IMG/VR virus record: IMGVR_UViG_3300032313_001843
Span: 1 to 27,482 of that record
Source: a virus
Direction: 5' to 3' (one strand)
DNA: 27,482 bases
A program made the translations under genes and the position numbers. Under the pieces are notes generated by a model. It was not told where the DNA came from, did not search any database, and worked only from the letters and a program-made list of their open reading frames with translations. Shown piece by piece: positions 12,580 to 19,204 of the stretch; position 1 is the stretch's first letter; each line of letters opens with the position of its first letter.

Positions 12580-13015
12580 AAGCTTTTTTACTCTTTGTTT
12601 TTTTAACGACTTCTTCCGTTTCTGTCGGAGGAAGGCAGAGAGGAAGTTTGCATATCTCCTCGTACTCACGAGCCGCAATACTTTGTTCGTGGTTATAACT
12701 AAGCCATTCCCAAATAATATCTTCTCTTTCTTGATTCCAAAAAGTTTGAGACCTATACCACAGCAGCCAGTCAATATCGGACTTTGCCAGGTTGCAAGTA
12801 GGGCAAGCGGCTAGCAGATTACCCCTTTTCGTAGAACCTCCTTTGGCTCTAGGAATAATATGATCTAAAGTATGTGCTCTTGTATCTCCGCAATAAGCAC
12901 ACTTATTGCCCCAGGCTTCAATTATGTCTTTTCTAAACTTTTTACGGGCGTTTCTCCGCTGAAGACAACTGAGATTAAAAACAAGCTCATTCTCTTCGGA
13001 GGCGCTCACGCACAA
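12569..13015 (-). CDS. HNH endonuclease with Cys4 zinc site
   Basis: Up to 148 aa; the start is a TTG at 13015, with a GTG at 13009 as alternative and no clear Shine-Dalgarno. The core is canonical: Cys39-x-x-Cys42 (CAYC), LDHIIPRAKGG (Asp51-His52), Asn66, and Cys71-x-x-Cys74 (CPTCNLAKS). Zinc holds the beta-beta-alpha metal fold that cuts DNA. A Lys/Ser-rich C-terminal tail follows. Standalone HNH genes of this type behave as homing endonucleases in T4-like cyanophages. It stands alone on the - strand between + strand genes, as expected of a selfish insertion. Confidence 0.85.
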   Translation of the reverse strand: MCVSASEENELVFNLSCLQRRNARKKFRKDIIEAWGNKCAYCGDTRAHTLDHIIPRAKGGSTKRGNLLAACPTCNLAKSDIDWLLWYRSQTFWNQEREDIIWEWLSYNHEQSIAAREYEEICKLPLCLPPTETEEVVKKTKSKKASTS

Positions 13016-13108
13016 GAAGCGTCTAAGTATATTTTACTCCAAACAGAAACACAAAATTTAAAAATGTAAATAAATAAAACACCAGGTAGCGGCTGCGCGT
13101 TCTGTGCG

Positions 13109-13116
13109 TTAGAATA
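13109..13116 (+). promoter_or_regulatory. -10-like element TTAGAATA upstream of the integrase
   Basis: Same 8-mer as at 12084-12091 and at nearly the same distance from the start codon (20 bases to ATG 13137). It lies in the 121-bp space between the divergent HNH and integrase genes. Confidence 0.35.
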
Positions 13117-13136
13117 AACTTGATTTATTAACATTA

Positions 13137-13991
13137 ATGTCTACAACACTTCAACTTGCTTGGGTTCAGTTCAAGGCCGAACGTGCTGTCACGCTTTGTC
13201 CTACGAGTTTAACTGCGGATTATAAACAGGTAGAAAAATGGATAAACCGATGTCCAATCACAAATTTGGAAGAGGGTCGTCAAGTTATGACTTGGGTACT
13301 AGGACAAAAACCGGTTAAGTCAAGCCGTAGAGTCGCTATGTATGTAAAAAGTCTTTATAAATGGGCCGCTAGTGAAGATATTTGTTTGTTGCTAAAAAAT
13401 CCAATAATGACATTTAAAATGCCAAAACCTCCTCAAGAGGATATTGATATCATTGTTATACCTCAGAAAGAAACTTCTATAGTTTTAAATTCTCTCTGTT
13501 CCCGTTTTACAAGAAACGGAGCTAACTGGTCTCATTACGCAGAATTTATGCTTCAAACAGCAATGCGTACAGGAGAAGTACGAGCTTTAAAATGGGACGA
13601 TATAAAAGATAATAAAATATTAGTACACTCCAACTATACTTTAACCCACGGGCACAAAGATTCGACAAAAACAAACCGTAAACGTTGGGTCCCTTTAAAT
13701 TCAAAAGCTCAAGAAATCTTACAACAAACTAAAAAAGTTGAGGATTATATATTTCCTTGGAATAGACTTGCTTTCCAAAGTTATTTTTATGATCGAATGT
13801 GTGAGCTCTATGCAACTAACAAAATAGAGAATAGATACAGACCATACGATTTACGTCATACAGCAATTAGCCGTTGGATTGAAGCACAAATTCCTGTTGC
13901 TCAAGTAGCAAACTGGGCAGGAAATAGCTCAGAAGTTATATGGCAGCACTATGTGAACGTCACCAAAGAGTATGAAATGCCTGTTCTATAA
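13137..13991 (+). CDS. int: Tyrosine recombinase / phage integrase
   Basis: 284 aa from ATG. An N-terminal SAM-like core-binding region (about 1-95) is followed by the catalytic domain: Arg144 (TAMRTGEVRALKWDD), a beta-hairpin Lys (KTNRKRWVPL, about 178), the box II RPYDLRHTAISRW with Arg240 and Tyr237 replacing the usual His of HxxR, Asn263 (AGNSS) replacing the His/Trp, and nucleophile Tyr272 (QHYVNV). Arg144, Lys, Arg240 and Tyr272 are all present, so strand exchange is plausible. It suggests the phage can integrate. No attachment core can be recognised beside the gene. The stop nearly abuts the convergent gene. Confidence 0.88.
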   Translation: MSTTLQLAWVQFKAERAVTLCPTSLTADYKQVEKWINRCPITNLEEGRQVMTWVLGQKPVKSSRRVAMYVKSLYKWAASEDICLLLKNPIMTFKMPKPPQEDIDIIVIPQKETSIVLNSLCSRFTRNGANWSHYAEFMLQTAMRTGEVRALKWDDIKDNKILVHSNYTLTHGHKDSTKTNRKRWVPLNSKAQEILQQTKKVEDYIFPWNRLAFQSYFYDRMCELYATNKIENRYRPYDLRHTAISRWIEAQIPVAQVANWAGNSSEVIWQHYVNVTKEYEMPVL

Positions 13992-13993
13992 AA

Positions 13994-14488
13994 CTAAACT
14001 GTTTCTGTCGGCCAAATAGGATAACCAGAACCATTAATATAACCTGCTAGCTGGTCCGTGGTAGAGGTTGTATCTATGTACGTAACTTTGTCGTGACATG
14101 CCGACCTAACACTTTGTCTCCAAGCTTGAACCCCGCTTGGAATTGGAGTTCCGTTATCAATTAGCCTGACCACGGTCCAATCAGAGGTGCTTAAGATACC
14201 GTTTGCTGTCAACCTTGTCTGATCAACCCAACCTGACACTAAAACACCGTGGTCTTTAGGAATTAAAGTTCCACTTGTTGTGTATCCGTAATAAAAACGA
14301 GGGTCGTAATAAGGAGGATCAGGAACCTCAGTAATACCAATGGCTTCTCTTTGCTCAGTAGTAGCTAAACCCAACCAGTTCGAAGGGTAAAGAGTATCCC
14401 CAGTCTCAAAAGGAACTCCTAACTGTAATGGCTGGCCGTTTAAAACAAACACAATAACGCATTTTCTACGTCCTTTAATTATACTCAA
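13994..14488 (-). CDS. Tail protein with tail-fibre-assembly-like C-terminus
   Basis: Up to 164 aa, starting at a TTG (14488) that overlaps the previous gene by 14 bp; a GTG at 14449 is possible. After LNGQPLQLGVPFETGDTLYP come NWLGLATTEQREAIGITEV and PDPPYYDPRFYYG, then DWTVVRLIDNGTPIPSGVQA and WRQSVRSAC. This order (water-fold N-terminus, DPRFY, DWxVxR, PxxVxxWRxxVR) is that of phage tail-fibre chaperone-like and XkdW/DUF4376-like proteins. It would help fold or attach fibres encoded further on the same strand. Convergent with the integrase gene. Confidence 0.65.
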   Translation of the reverse strand: MSIIKGRRKCVIVFVLNGQPLQLGVPFETGDTLYPSNWLGLATTEQREAIGITEVPDPPYYDPRFYYGYTTSGTLIPKDHGVLVSGWVDQTRLTANGILSTSDWTVVRLIDNGTPIPSGVQAWRQSVRSACHDKVTYIDTTSTTDQLAGYINGSGYPIWPTETV

Positions 14489-14879
14489 ATTTCGGACAGT
14501 CAGAAACCCAAGGAGCGCATATCCGAAGTTCGCCTCCTAGTAACTCTTGAGCTTTACTTCCATCAGGTACTTTTTCAGAAAAATAAAAAGGCTTTACTTT
14601 AACTTCTTGTTTTTCTGAGAGATCTTCATATTTTTTAATAGCGTCGTCCACGTCGCGAATTACCCTTCTATTTAAAAGAACGGGATCACTGATTATGTAG
14701 TCATTTAAAGGTTTATTTGGAAGTTTTCTCTGTACTTCATCAACGGTATCATAAATTTTTTCCTCTGGTATTCCTGTACATTGAGAAATTAATGTTACGA
14801 CCAAAGTAAACAAAACCCCTACAAAAGCATATCGATATATATTTTTTGTTTTTGTGCCGAACTCAAAATTAAATTTCAT
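14475..14879 (-). CDS. Membrane-anchored protein with periplasmic tail (spanin-like candidate)
   Basis: 134 aa from ATG. A basic N-terminus (KTKNIYRY) precedes one hydrophobic segment at about 17-33 (YAFVGVLFTLVVTLISQC), ending in Cys34. The Gln before the Cys is not typical of a lipobox, so I favour a plain signal anchor. The rest is polar and helical (DVQRKLPNKP, RDVDDAIKKYEDLSEKQEV) with a late CAPWVSDC pair. I recall similar proteins in cyanophage genomes with no assigned role. Topology would suit an envelope-spanning or lysis accessory protein. Confidence 0.65.
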   Translation of the reverse strand: MKFNFEFGTKTKNIYRYAFVGVLFTLVVTLISQCTGIPEEKIYDTVDEVQRKLPNKPLNDYIISDPVLLNRRVIRDVDDAIKKYEDLSEKQEVKVKPFYFSEKVPDGSKAQELLGGELRICAPWVSDCPKFEYN

Positions 14880-14914
14880 TTTAGAAAATCAAAATACCTG
14901 ATTAGTGAGTTCGA

Positions 14915-15097
14915 CTACTCTTTATATTCGTCTTCAAAACAAAAGATATTATCTAATTCGAGCCAAATAGCGTCCTCAATTGCCACGTGGATTGAGTCCT
15001 CGCATGGATTTTCGATGTGTTTATAAGCTCGACGATATCCCGCTCGAATGCCTCTCTCTATTGCATCTTCAAGCACTACACGAATTTTGACTTTCAT
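14915..15097 (-). CDS. Small conserved-looking protein, 60 aa
   Basis: ATG start. MKVKIRVVLEDAIERGIRAG is a strand followed by a helix, then YRRAYKHIENP and a second acidic helix with IWLELDNIFCFEDE. This short strand-helix-helix pattern with GYRRAYKH is one I associate with T4-like cyanophages, function unknown. It follows the 144-aa Cys-rich gene after 27 bp on the same strand and probably shares its transcript. Confidence 0.7.
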   Translation of the reverse strand: MKVKIRVVLEDAIERGIRAGYRRAYKHIENPCEDSIHVAIEDAIWLELDNIFCFEDEYKE

Positions 15098-15124
15098 TGG
15101 GATTTTATTGGCAAAAATTAAAAA

Positions 15125-15559
15125 CTATTGTACTTCTGCGTGATCGGAGATTGGTCCTCCATAAAGCCACGCATCGCAAGTACGCGCAGCAGCACACTTA
15201 AATTTAAATAACTGACAGTAGCCTAAGTTGGCTCTTTCTTGAACATCCCAAGGATCTGCCATTTGTTTTTCGTTAATACCTTCGACTATGCAATTCAAAA
15301 TTTTATCGGACTGATCAAAAGCGGCGCAATTACAGCAACGAGCTGTTTGAGCGGTTTCAACGTCCGTGTTCCACATATCTGCTTTTTTTTCCCAGAACCC
15401 ATGGTCAGGACTCGAAGGGTTCATAGGGCCATACCTAAATTTATCTATCGTCCAGTTCCTATTTTTTACATTTTCTTCCACATTTGCGGTGGCGCTAGGA
15501 CAAACGTTACTCACTTGCGAGACACGTTTATTTAAGAAAATTTCGGCTTTTTTGTTCAT
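15125..15559 (-). CDS. Cysteine-rich phage protein, putative metal-cluster binder
   Basis: 144 aa from ATG at 15559, which has GGA just upstream; a GTG at 15580 would add seven residues. Conserved-looking features are YGPMNPSSPD (43-52), WEKKADMWNT, then a Cys cluster Cys75-Cys76-x-Cys78 (RCCNCAAF), Cys90, Cys115 (LGYCQLFKFKC, with Cys122) and Cys128 (RTCDAW). Six or more Cys in the C-terminal half suggest a zinc or iron-sulfur site, as in HiPIP-like small proteins. I associate this pattern with marine cyanophages; its job is unknown. Divergent from the + strand pair at 15686. Confidence 0.72.
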   Translation of the reverse strand: MNKKAEIFLNKRVSQVSNVCPSATANVEENVKNRNWTIDKFRYGPMNPSSPDHGFWEKKADMWNTDVETAQTARCCNCAAFDQSDKILNCIVEGINEKQMADPWDVQERANLGYCQLFKFKCAAARTCDAWLYGGPISDHAEVQ

Positions 15560-15617
15560 TCCGTAATTATAAACAGACACACCGAAGGATTAAGCCCTCT
15601 TAGTTTTTAGATATTCT

Positions 15618-15647
15618 TTGTTTTGTTCTTTAGAAATGCAATAGAAT
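15618..15647 (+). promoter_or_regulatory. Possible sigma-70 promoter for the 15686-16299 gene pair
   Basis: TTGTTT (15618-15623), 18-bp spacer, TAGAAT (15642-15647). The ATG at 15686 follows 38 bases later. Both boxes are four or five of six to consensus in an AT-rich region, so this is tentative. Confidence 0.3.
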
Positions 15648-15685
15648 GACTGTAAGTTGTATAGTTAGAAGGGCGTTAAAAACAG

Positions 15686-15916
15686 ATGAACCCTGTTGAT
15701 TTTTTAGATCGCACAATTGATTTTTTAATGGAGCGTTTTGGCACACGCTCACCAAATTACGTTCCTCCTAGTCGTCCCGTGCCTCAACCTAGTATGAAGG
15801 ATATTCCTTTCGGTCCTTATCAACCTCTTATTAATGAAGCTGAACGAGTTAAAGATTTGTTAAATAAACAAACAGCAGAAAAAGAACGTATAATTCGTGA
15901 GCAGCTAGGAAGGTAG
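15686..15916 (+). CDS. Small protein with Pro-rich middle and helical ends, 76 aa
   Basis: ATG start. MNPVDFLDRTIDFLMERFG forms an amphipathic helix, the middle is Pro-rich (YVPPSRPVPQPSMKDIPFGP), and the end is a charged helix (EAERVKDLLNKQTAEKER). No motif or membrane segment. It is the first of a two-gene + strand unit set among - strand genes. Such helix-Pro-helix proteins can be connectors in virions, but I do not recognise the family. Confidence 0.7.
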   Translation: MNPVDFLDRTIDFLMERFGTRSPNYVPPSRPVPQPSMKDIPFGPYQPLINEAERVKDLLNKQTAEKERIIREQLGR

Positions 15917-15921
15917 TAATT

Positions 15922-16299
15922 ATGTACTTTGAAATAGACCCACGCGCCATAGCTTTACTCGATGAAAGTATTTCAGCTTTGTTGCCTGATGACTACGCTG
16001 TGGCAGCGGATACTCCTTATGGCGGCGCACCAGGGAGACCTTTAACTCCTGAAGAAATTGAGCGTCTTAAAGGACCAAAAGAACGAACACCTCCTCCACC
16101 TGGTTTTCGTGAGCAATATGTACCTAAAGCTGATAATACTTCTTTTTTGATTGATCAGTTTTTAGCAGAAAATCAAGGCCCCAGTACACCTGTTAAGTAT
16201 TATCCTGATGCAAATAAGGGGCAAGGAGGGTATCTACCAAACCGTGGTGCAGGGTACCCCGCTAATGTACGCCCTAAAGGACAACAGTTTTTTATATAA
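15922..16299 (+). CDS. Pro/Gly-rich unknown protein, 125 aa
   Basis: ATG start with GGAAGG 10 bases upstream, five bases after the previous stop, so the two genes form one unit. The first 40 residues are ordered (FEIDPRAIALLDESISALLP), followed by Pro-rich segments (LTPEEIERLKGPKERTPPPP) and a Gly/Pro/Tyr-rich unordered end (YYPDANKGQGGYLPNRGAGY). The composition suggests a virion or assembly factor, with no stronger clue. Confidence 0.68.
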   Translation: MYFEIDPRAIALLDESISALLPDDYAVAADTPYGGAPGRPLTPEEIERLKGPKERTPPPPGFREQYVPKADNTSFLIDQFLAENQGPSTPVKYYPDANKGQGGYLPNRGAGYPANVRPKGQQFFI

Positions 16300-16367
16300 A
16301 TTTTTCAAATAATCATTGAGTAATAGCAAGCAATATCGTTGAAGAGCTGCTTAGTGGTTTTAACTAC

Positions 16368-16694
16368 TTAGTGTTCTTGGTTACTGGGTTCTTCTTTAAA
16401 ATCCATGAGGTTTTTACCTGCAAGATAACTATGAATACGATCAGCAAAAAGTACATATGGAGCTTCCCCTGTTTCTAGTGCGGACGTAACAGCAACGCGC
16501 CACATTATTTCTTGCCTTTCAAGATCAGGTAACGGTTTTAATAAATTGTCCTTGTTCTCCACAGAATCAGGTGGTACTGTTTTCACAACGTACTGAGCAA
16601 TAACTCGGTAACAACCCAATGCTTCTTCCGTGTCCATTCCACCGTTGATCAGATCAACAGCAGCTAAGAGTACGTCGTTTTGTTGTGGTGTCAT
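16368..16694 (-). CDS. Unknown helical protein, 108 aa
   Basis: ATG start 6 bp after the zinc-ribbon gene upstream. Mostly helical (QQNDVLLAAVDLINGG, EEALGCYRVIAQYVV, ERQEIMWRVAVTSALE) with an acidic unordered end. No catalytic motif, Cys pair or membrane segment. Sits at the end of a run of small - strand genes and faces the + strand pair. Not recognised. Confidence 0.68.
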   Translation of the reverse strand: MTPQQNDVLLAAVDLINGGMDTEEALGCYRVIAQYVVKTVPPDSVENKDNLLKPLPDLERQEIMWRVAVTSALETGEAPYVLFADRIHSYLAGKNLMDFKEEPSNQEH

Positions 16695-16700
16695 GTGAGA

Positions 16701-17030
16701 TCAAGTGTGTTTATTTAATTCATGCTTTATTTTATCAAGCATGCGATCTATATTGCTTGTAGGTATCTCGTGCTCATCAGAAGATTCAACCATTCCTTTG
16801 TAATAACCAAGAATATTTACTAGTTCTTTGAGATCACGATGTTGTATTTTTACTTCTAATTTTTCACTGAGGAACTTTTCATCTTTCTTTTTTACTTTTG
16901 GTTTTTTATTTTTTTCATCACAATCTAAGCAACAAAAAGAGTAGCCTTGCCTAAACATTTTAATAATTTGAAAATGTTTTTTGTTTAGTGGTTTTTCTTT
17001 TTTGCAGTAGTTGCAAATTCTTTTAGTCAT
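16701..17030 (-). CDS. Zinc-ribbon protein with basic helical tail, 109 aa
   Basis: ATG start. The N-terminus ICNYCKKEKPLNKKHF and YSFCCLDCD give Cys6/Cys9 and a second Cys pair at about 34-37, a treble-clef or zinc-ribbon pattern common in small phage nucleic-acid-binding proteins. A Lys-rich linker (KNKKPKVKKKDEK) and a helical C-terminus (LVNILGYYKGMVESS, MLDKIKHELNK) follow. Binding of DNA or RNA is likely; the target is unknown. A structured intergenic stretch lies directly upstream. Confidence 0.7.
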   Translation of the reverse strand: MTKRICNYCKKEKPLNKKHFQIIKMFRQGYSFCCLDCDEKNKKPKVKKKDEKFLSEKLEVKIQHRDLKELVNILGYYKGMVESSDEHEIPTSNIDRMLDKIKHELNKHT

Positions 17031-17056
17031 TTTAAAAAAGTTTAATGTTCGTTTTC

Positions 17057-17133
17057 GGGAGTAAAATCGAGATTAATCCGATTATAGGTGTGAGAGTTAC
17101 CGTTCAGAAGCAGTGATCTCAAAGACTACTCCC
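17057..17133 (-). other. Nested inverted repeats forming a possible three-way junction
   Basis: The outer arms GGGAGTA (17057-17063) and TACTCCC (17127-17133) are perfect inverted repeats. Inside are AATCG/CGATT (17065-17069, 17079-17083) and TGAGA/TCTCA (17091-17095, 17117-17121). All stems can form together. On the - strand it covers the stop of the 83-aa gene and the leader of the zinc-ribbon gene, so it may be a structured intercistronic region. Stems are short and AT-containing. Confidence 0.35.
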
Positions 17134-17377
17134 TAAAAGAAATCAGTGTTTTCTGATCAAGAAGCTTTTTAGCTTCGTGAAAAACCAAATCTAGTTCATC
17201 AGCGTTTATTTGTACATAATGGTCTAGATCATCACCTAATTCACAAATCTTTACAAAACCTCCTGCGCCTTCGTCGTCTATAGAAATTTGTAAAACCCCA
17301 CGGCCATGAACAGGGTTCGTATTTGTTCGATGGATAGAAACTGCGAGAATAGTTGCTACTGGAGTAGGGTCAGTCAT
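17126..17377 (-). CDS. Unknown small beta-rich protein, 83 aa
   Basis: ATG start. Short strands (VATILAVSIHR, GVLQISIDDEG, GGFVKICELGDDLDHYVQI) are followed by a helix (ELDLVFHEAKKLLDQ). Acidic, no Cys pair, no membrane segment. The stop codon lies inside the right arm of the inverted-repeat structure downstream. Member of the - strand run of small genes; not recognised. Confidence 0.65.
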   Translation of the reverse strand: MTDPTPVATILAVSIHRTNTNPVHGRGVLQISIDDEGAGGFVKICELGDDLDHYVQINADELDLVFHEAKKLLDQKTLISFRE

Positions 17378-17411
17378 GGTTTGCTGTTCAAGGGAGCAAG
17401 GAAATTAAATG

Positions 17412-17633
17412 TTACCTCCTAAGCAGCGGACCAAAAACGTCTAAGAGCGTTTTAGTATCGTGGGTTCGAACATTATTATAGTCATCCCACATGTTTTGTA
17501 TATCGGGACGAGTTAATATGTGGAGTGGTTGTTCGTTCATTGTGTACACATTACGAACCATACGGGGGGTTAACTGAGAAAGGTAATCCTCCATAAAATC
17601 TCTAGGTTCTGAGTAAATATCTCGGGTTAGCAT
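17412..17633 (-). CDS. Unknown small protein, 73 aa, first gene after a strong promoter
   Basis: ATG start. Sequence DIYSEPRDFMEDYLSQLTPR and NVYTMNEQPLHILTRPDIQN is helical and polar, ending LDVFGPLLRR. No motif known to me. A perfect TATAAT lies 25 bases before the start and an operator-like palindrome overlaps the -35 region, so the gene (with those downstream) is likely regulated. It is preceded by 225 bp without a gene. Confidence 0.65.
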   Translation of the reverse strand: MLTRDIYSEPRDFMEDYLSQLTPRMVRNVYTMNEQPLHILTRPDIQNMWDDYNNVRTHDTKTLLDVFGPLLRR

Positions 17634-17658
17634 CTAACAAATTGAAAGCTCTAAAAAC

Positions 17659-17699
17659 ATTATACACTTTTGAGATAAACCTAATTTCAATTTTGAAAT
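17659..17699 (-). promoter_or_regulatory. Promoter with overlapping palindromic operator
   Basis: On the - strand TATAAT (17664-17659) is a perfect -10. The -35 position is covered by the palindrome ATTTCAA-TT-TTGAAAT (17684-17699), which also supplies a TTGAAA box, although its 20-base spacing is long. The ATG at 17633 follows 25 bases after the -10. A repressor site over the -35 is a natural reading. Confidence 0.5.
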
Positions 17700-17708
17700 A
17701 ACTTAGAA

Positions 17709-17820
17709 GTTGACCGGACTAGGGGTGTTGACTAGTGATTTTTGTGGATCACGGATTAACACCTAGCAAGTTTGTGGCTCACAAAGCACCAATCCGTTAA
17801 CACAAAATATAAACGTGTTA
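17709..17820. repeat. Cluster of direct and inverted repeats in a gene-free stretch
   Basis: The gap 17634-17858 holds no gene. Direct repeats: TTTGTGGATCAC (17741-17752) and TTTGTGGCTCAC (17771-17782), 11 of 12 identical and exactly 30 bp apart. Inverted repeats: GGTGTT/AACACC (17724-17729, 17758-17763) enclosing GTGAT/ATCAC (17735-17739, 17748-17752); TTTGTG/CACAAA (17771-17776, 17780-17785); ACGGATT/AATCCGT (17751-17757, 17791-17797); TAACAC/GTGTTA (17798-17803, 17815-17820). Confidence 0.6.
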
Positions 17821-17858
17821 GTAAAATCACAAAATCTTAACTTGTAGTGTGACTGAAA

Positions 17859-18074
17859 CTACTGCTGAGCTTCAAGTTCATCAGCGATAGCAAGGAGTTG
17901 GGACCGACAATCACTCCCTACAAACTCGCAACACGATCGGGCGTAGAGAGCATCATCCGCTACCACGTGATCGACAGCAGCGCGAAGGGCAGCGGCAAGC
18001 TTAACTTCTGCACATATTGGCGCCTCACAAAAAGCATCCCAAACTAATTGGGCGGCAAGGGAAAGGTTAGTCAT
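17859..18074 (-). CDS. Small Ala-rich protein, paralogue of its upstream neighbour
   Basis: 71 aa from ATG at 18074, which overlaps the stop of the preceding gene by 8 bases; a longer frame upstream only reads through that gene. Pattern SLAAQLVWDAF, LAAALRAAVDHVV, then QLLAIADELEAQ at the end. The neighbour shares SPAAQAVLDAA, IAAAALRALA and ILAIADELEA, so the two arose by duplication. Composition is GC- and Ala-rich, unlike most of the window. I recall the same pattern from Synechococcus genomes and phages, without a known function. Confidence 0.75.
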   Translation of the reverse strand: MTNLSLAAQLVWDAFCEAPICAEVKLAAALRAAVDHVVADDALYARSCCEFVGSDCRSQLLAIADELEAQQ

Positions 18075-18366
18075 TGGGCAATGCCTCCAGTTCGTCGGCG
18101 ATGGCGAGGATGTCATCTTGCTCAATGACTAAAGCATAGGAACTCCCACCACAAGTTACAATCTCGTCGCTATAGACGTTATGGGCAAGAGCGCGGAGGG
18201 CGGCGGCGGCAATCTGTCGAGCATCATTCAGGCAGTCATCTGGGCCATAAGAGCTAGCGCTATTAGCAGCATCCAGCACTGCCTGCGCAGCAGGGCTAAG
18301 TGGGGTAGTCATTGGTTGGGAATTCAGCACTAACTCAGGCGGTGGGGTGATTGAAAGGTCAGTCAT
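18067..18366 (-). CDS. Small Ala-rich protein, first of a tandem paralogue pair
   Basis: 99 aa from ATG at 18366; a second ATG at 18312 begins MTTPLSPAAQAVLDAA and may be the true start, although the lead MTDLSITPPPELV is itself a phrase I associate with short Synechococcus proteins. Helical, Ala-rich, with the shared SPAAQAVLDAA, AAAALRALA and ILAIADELEA. GC content around 18181-18240 is about 63%, far above the window average. Probably acquired from a GC-rich cyanobacterial host or another phage; function unknown. Confidence 0.75.
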   Translation of the reverse strand: MTDLSITPPPELVLNSQPMTTPLSPAAQAVLDAANSASSYGPDDCLNDARQIAAAALRALAHNVYSDEIVTCGGSSYALVIEQDDILAIADELEALPND

Positions 18367-18530
18367 GTGATTAGTGTGCGGGACTTCTCAACACATGAAC
18401 TGTACAGCATTCCCTGGCTATTCGCTATTTGCAAACAGCAAACCCGTCGATTTCCACGGGGTTAGAAGACGTGCTCACTAATAACCTAAAAAATTTTGCC
18501 AAAGCCAAAGTCGGAGAAAGGAAGAAAGGG
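18367..18530 (-). other. Gene-free stretch with a weak terminator-like hairpin
   Basis: 164 bp without a gene between the DUF1566 gene and the paralogue pair. On the - strand AACCCCGT and ACGGGTT (18461-18441) can pair with one bulged C around an 8-base loop, followed by a broken T-run (TTTGCTGTTTG), a weak terminator for the tail gene block. The stretch is bounded by ATTAGTG (18370-18376) and CACTAAT (18476-18482), an inverted repeat of unknown meaning. Confidence 0.4.
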
Positions 18531-19199
18531 TTAAAGAGCTAATTTGCGGAAGGCGCGAACGCGGTTGGTGCCGTCCTTGGTGCCGTTGGCCTGGAGGCCA
18601 TTAGCGAAGCTCAGTCTCCAAGCGAGAGTGGAAGAGTCCTCCGTGGACGACCAGTGGGTGCCAGCAACAAACGCTTCAGAATTACCAGTTTGAAACGCGG
18701 TCACAGTAGTTTGAGCTGGAGTGCCAGCCGTATAATTACTGCCACGCGCTGGTACTGAATATGCGTTGATGCCATATCCAGTATCGTTGCTTGTTGTTGT
18801 TGGTTTTAAGTTGTAATATGCAATTTCTAACTCATCACGTGCTGGCAAGTACCAGTCGGTATAACCACCAATACTTAAAGTTTCACAAAATTCAGCTGCT
18901 GGGTGATCGGCAATACCAGCCGTTACCATAGCTGCTGTATTTGCCGCACCATCGTATGTGCTGGTGGTGCCTGCTGTTGTCGTGTTGGTGGTTTTCCACT
19001 GTTTCATTGTCGTCAGCGTATAACCCGTACCTGTAGCACCCGTTGCTGCTGGTGCCACGATAAGTGCATGAGTTGCGACGCTGTTTGCAGTTTGGCTGAT
19101 GGTACCAGCAAAAAATCCGCCTTGAAATGATGCGCCTATTGCGGGAAGTACAATACCTCCTGCAGAACCCATCAATAATGCTCGTGAAGTAGGATCCAT
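18531..19199 (-). CDS. DUF1566 / C-type-lectin-fold tail protein, receptor-binding candidate
   Basis: 222 aa from ATG. After a hydrophobic Gly/Ala N-terminus, the C-terminal two thirds carry DUF1566 (Lcl C-terminal) hallmarks: YTDWYLPARDELEIAYYNL (113-131), HWSSTEDS (182-189), WRLSFANG and the end VRAFRKL. This fold (related to FGE/C-type lectins) is used in phage tail fibres and is the usual target of diversity-generating retroelements. The last ~120 bp are about 62% GC, against 33-47% upstream in the same gene, which suggests recombination of the tip. No reverse transcriptase or template repeat is seen in the window. It follows the 207-aa fibre gene by 5 bp. Confidence 0.8.
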   Translation of the reverse strand: MDPTSRALLMGSAGGIVLPAIGASFQGGFFAGTISQTANSVATHALIVAPAATGATGTGYTLTTMKQWKTTNTTTAGTTSTYDGAANTAAMVTAGIADHPAAEFCETLSIGGYTDWYLPARDELEIAYYNLKPTTTSNDTGYGINAYSVPARGSNYTAGTPAQTTVTAFQTGNSEAFVAGTHWSSTEDSSTLAWRLSFANGLQANGTKDGTNRVRAFRKLAL

Positions 19200-19204
19200 A
19201 CGTA

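Noticed and set aside
14475-14879. Lipoprotein (o-spanin) call from LISQC
   Set aside because: Gln before the Cys is unlike a normal lipobox, so only a signal anchor was kept.
18531-19199. Complete diversity-generating retroelement
   Set aside because: Only the target-type protein is here; no reverse transcriptase, template repeat or Avd-like gene is seen in the window.
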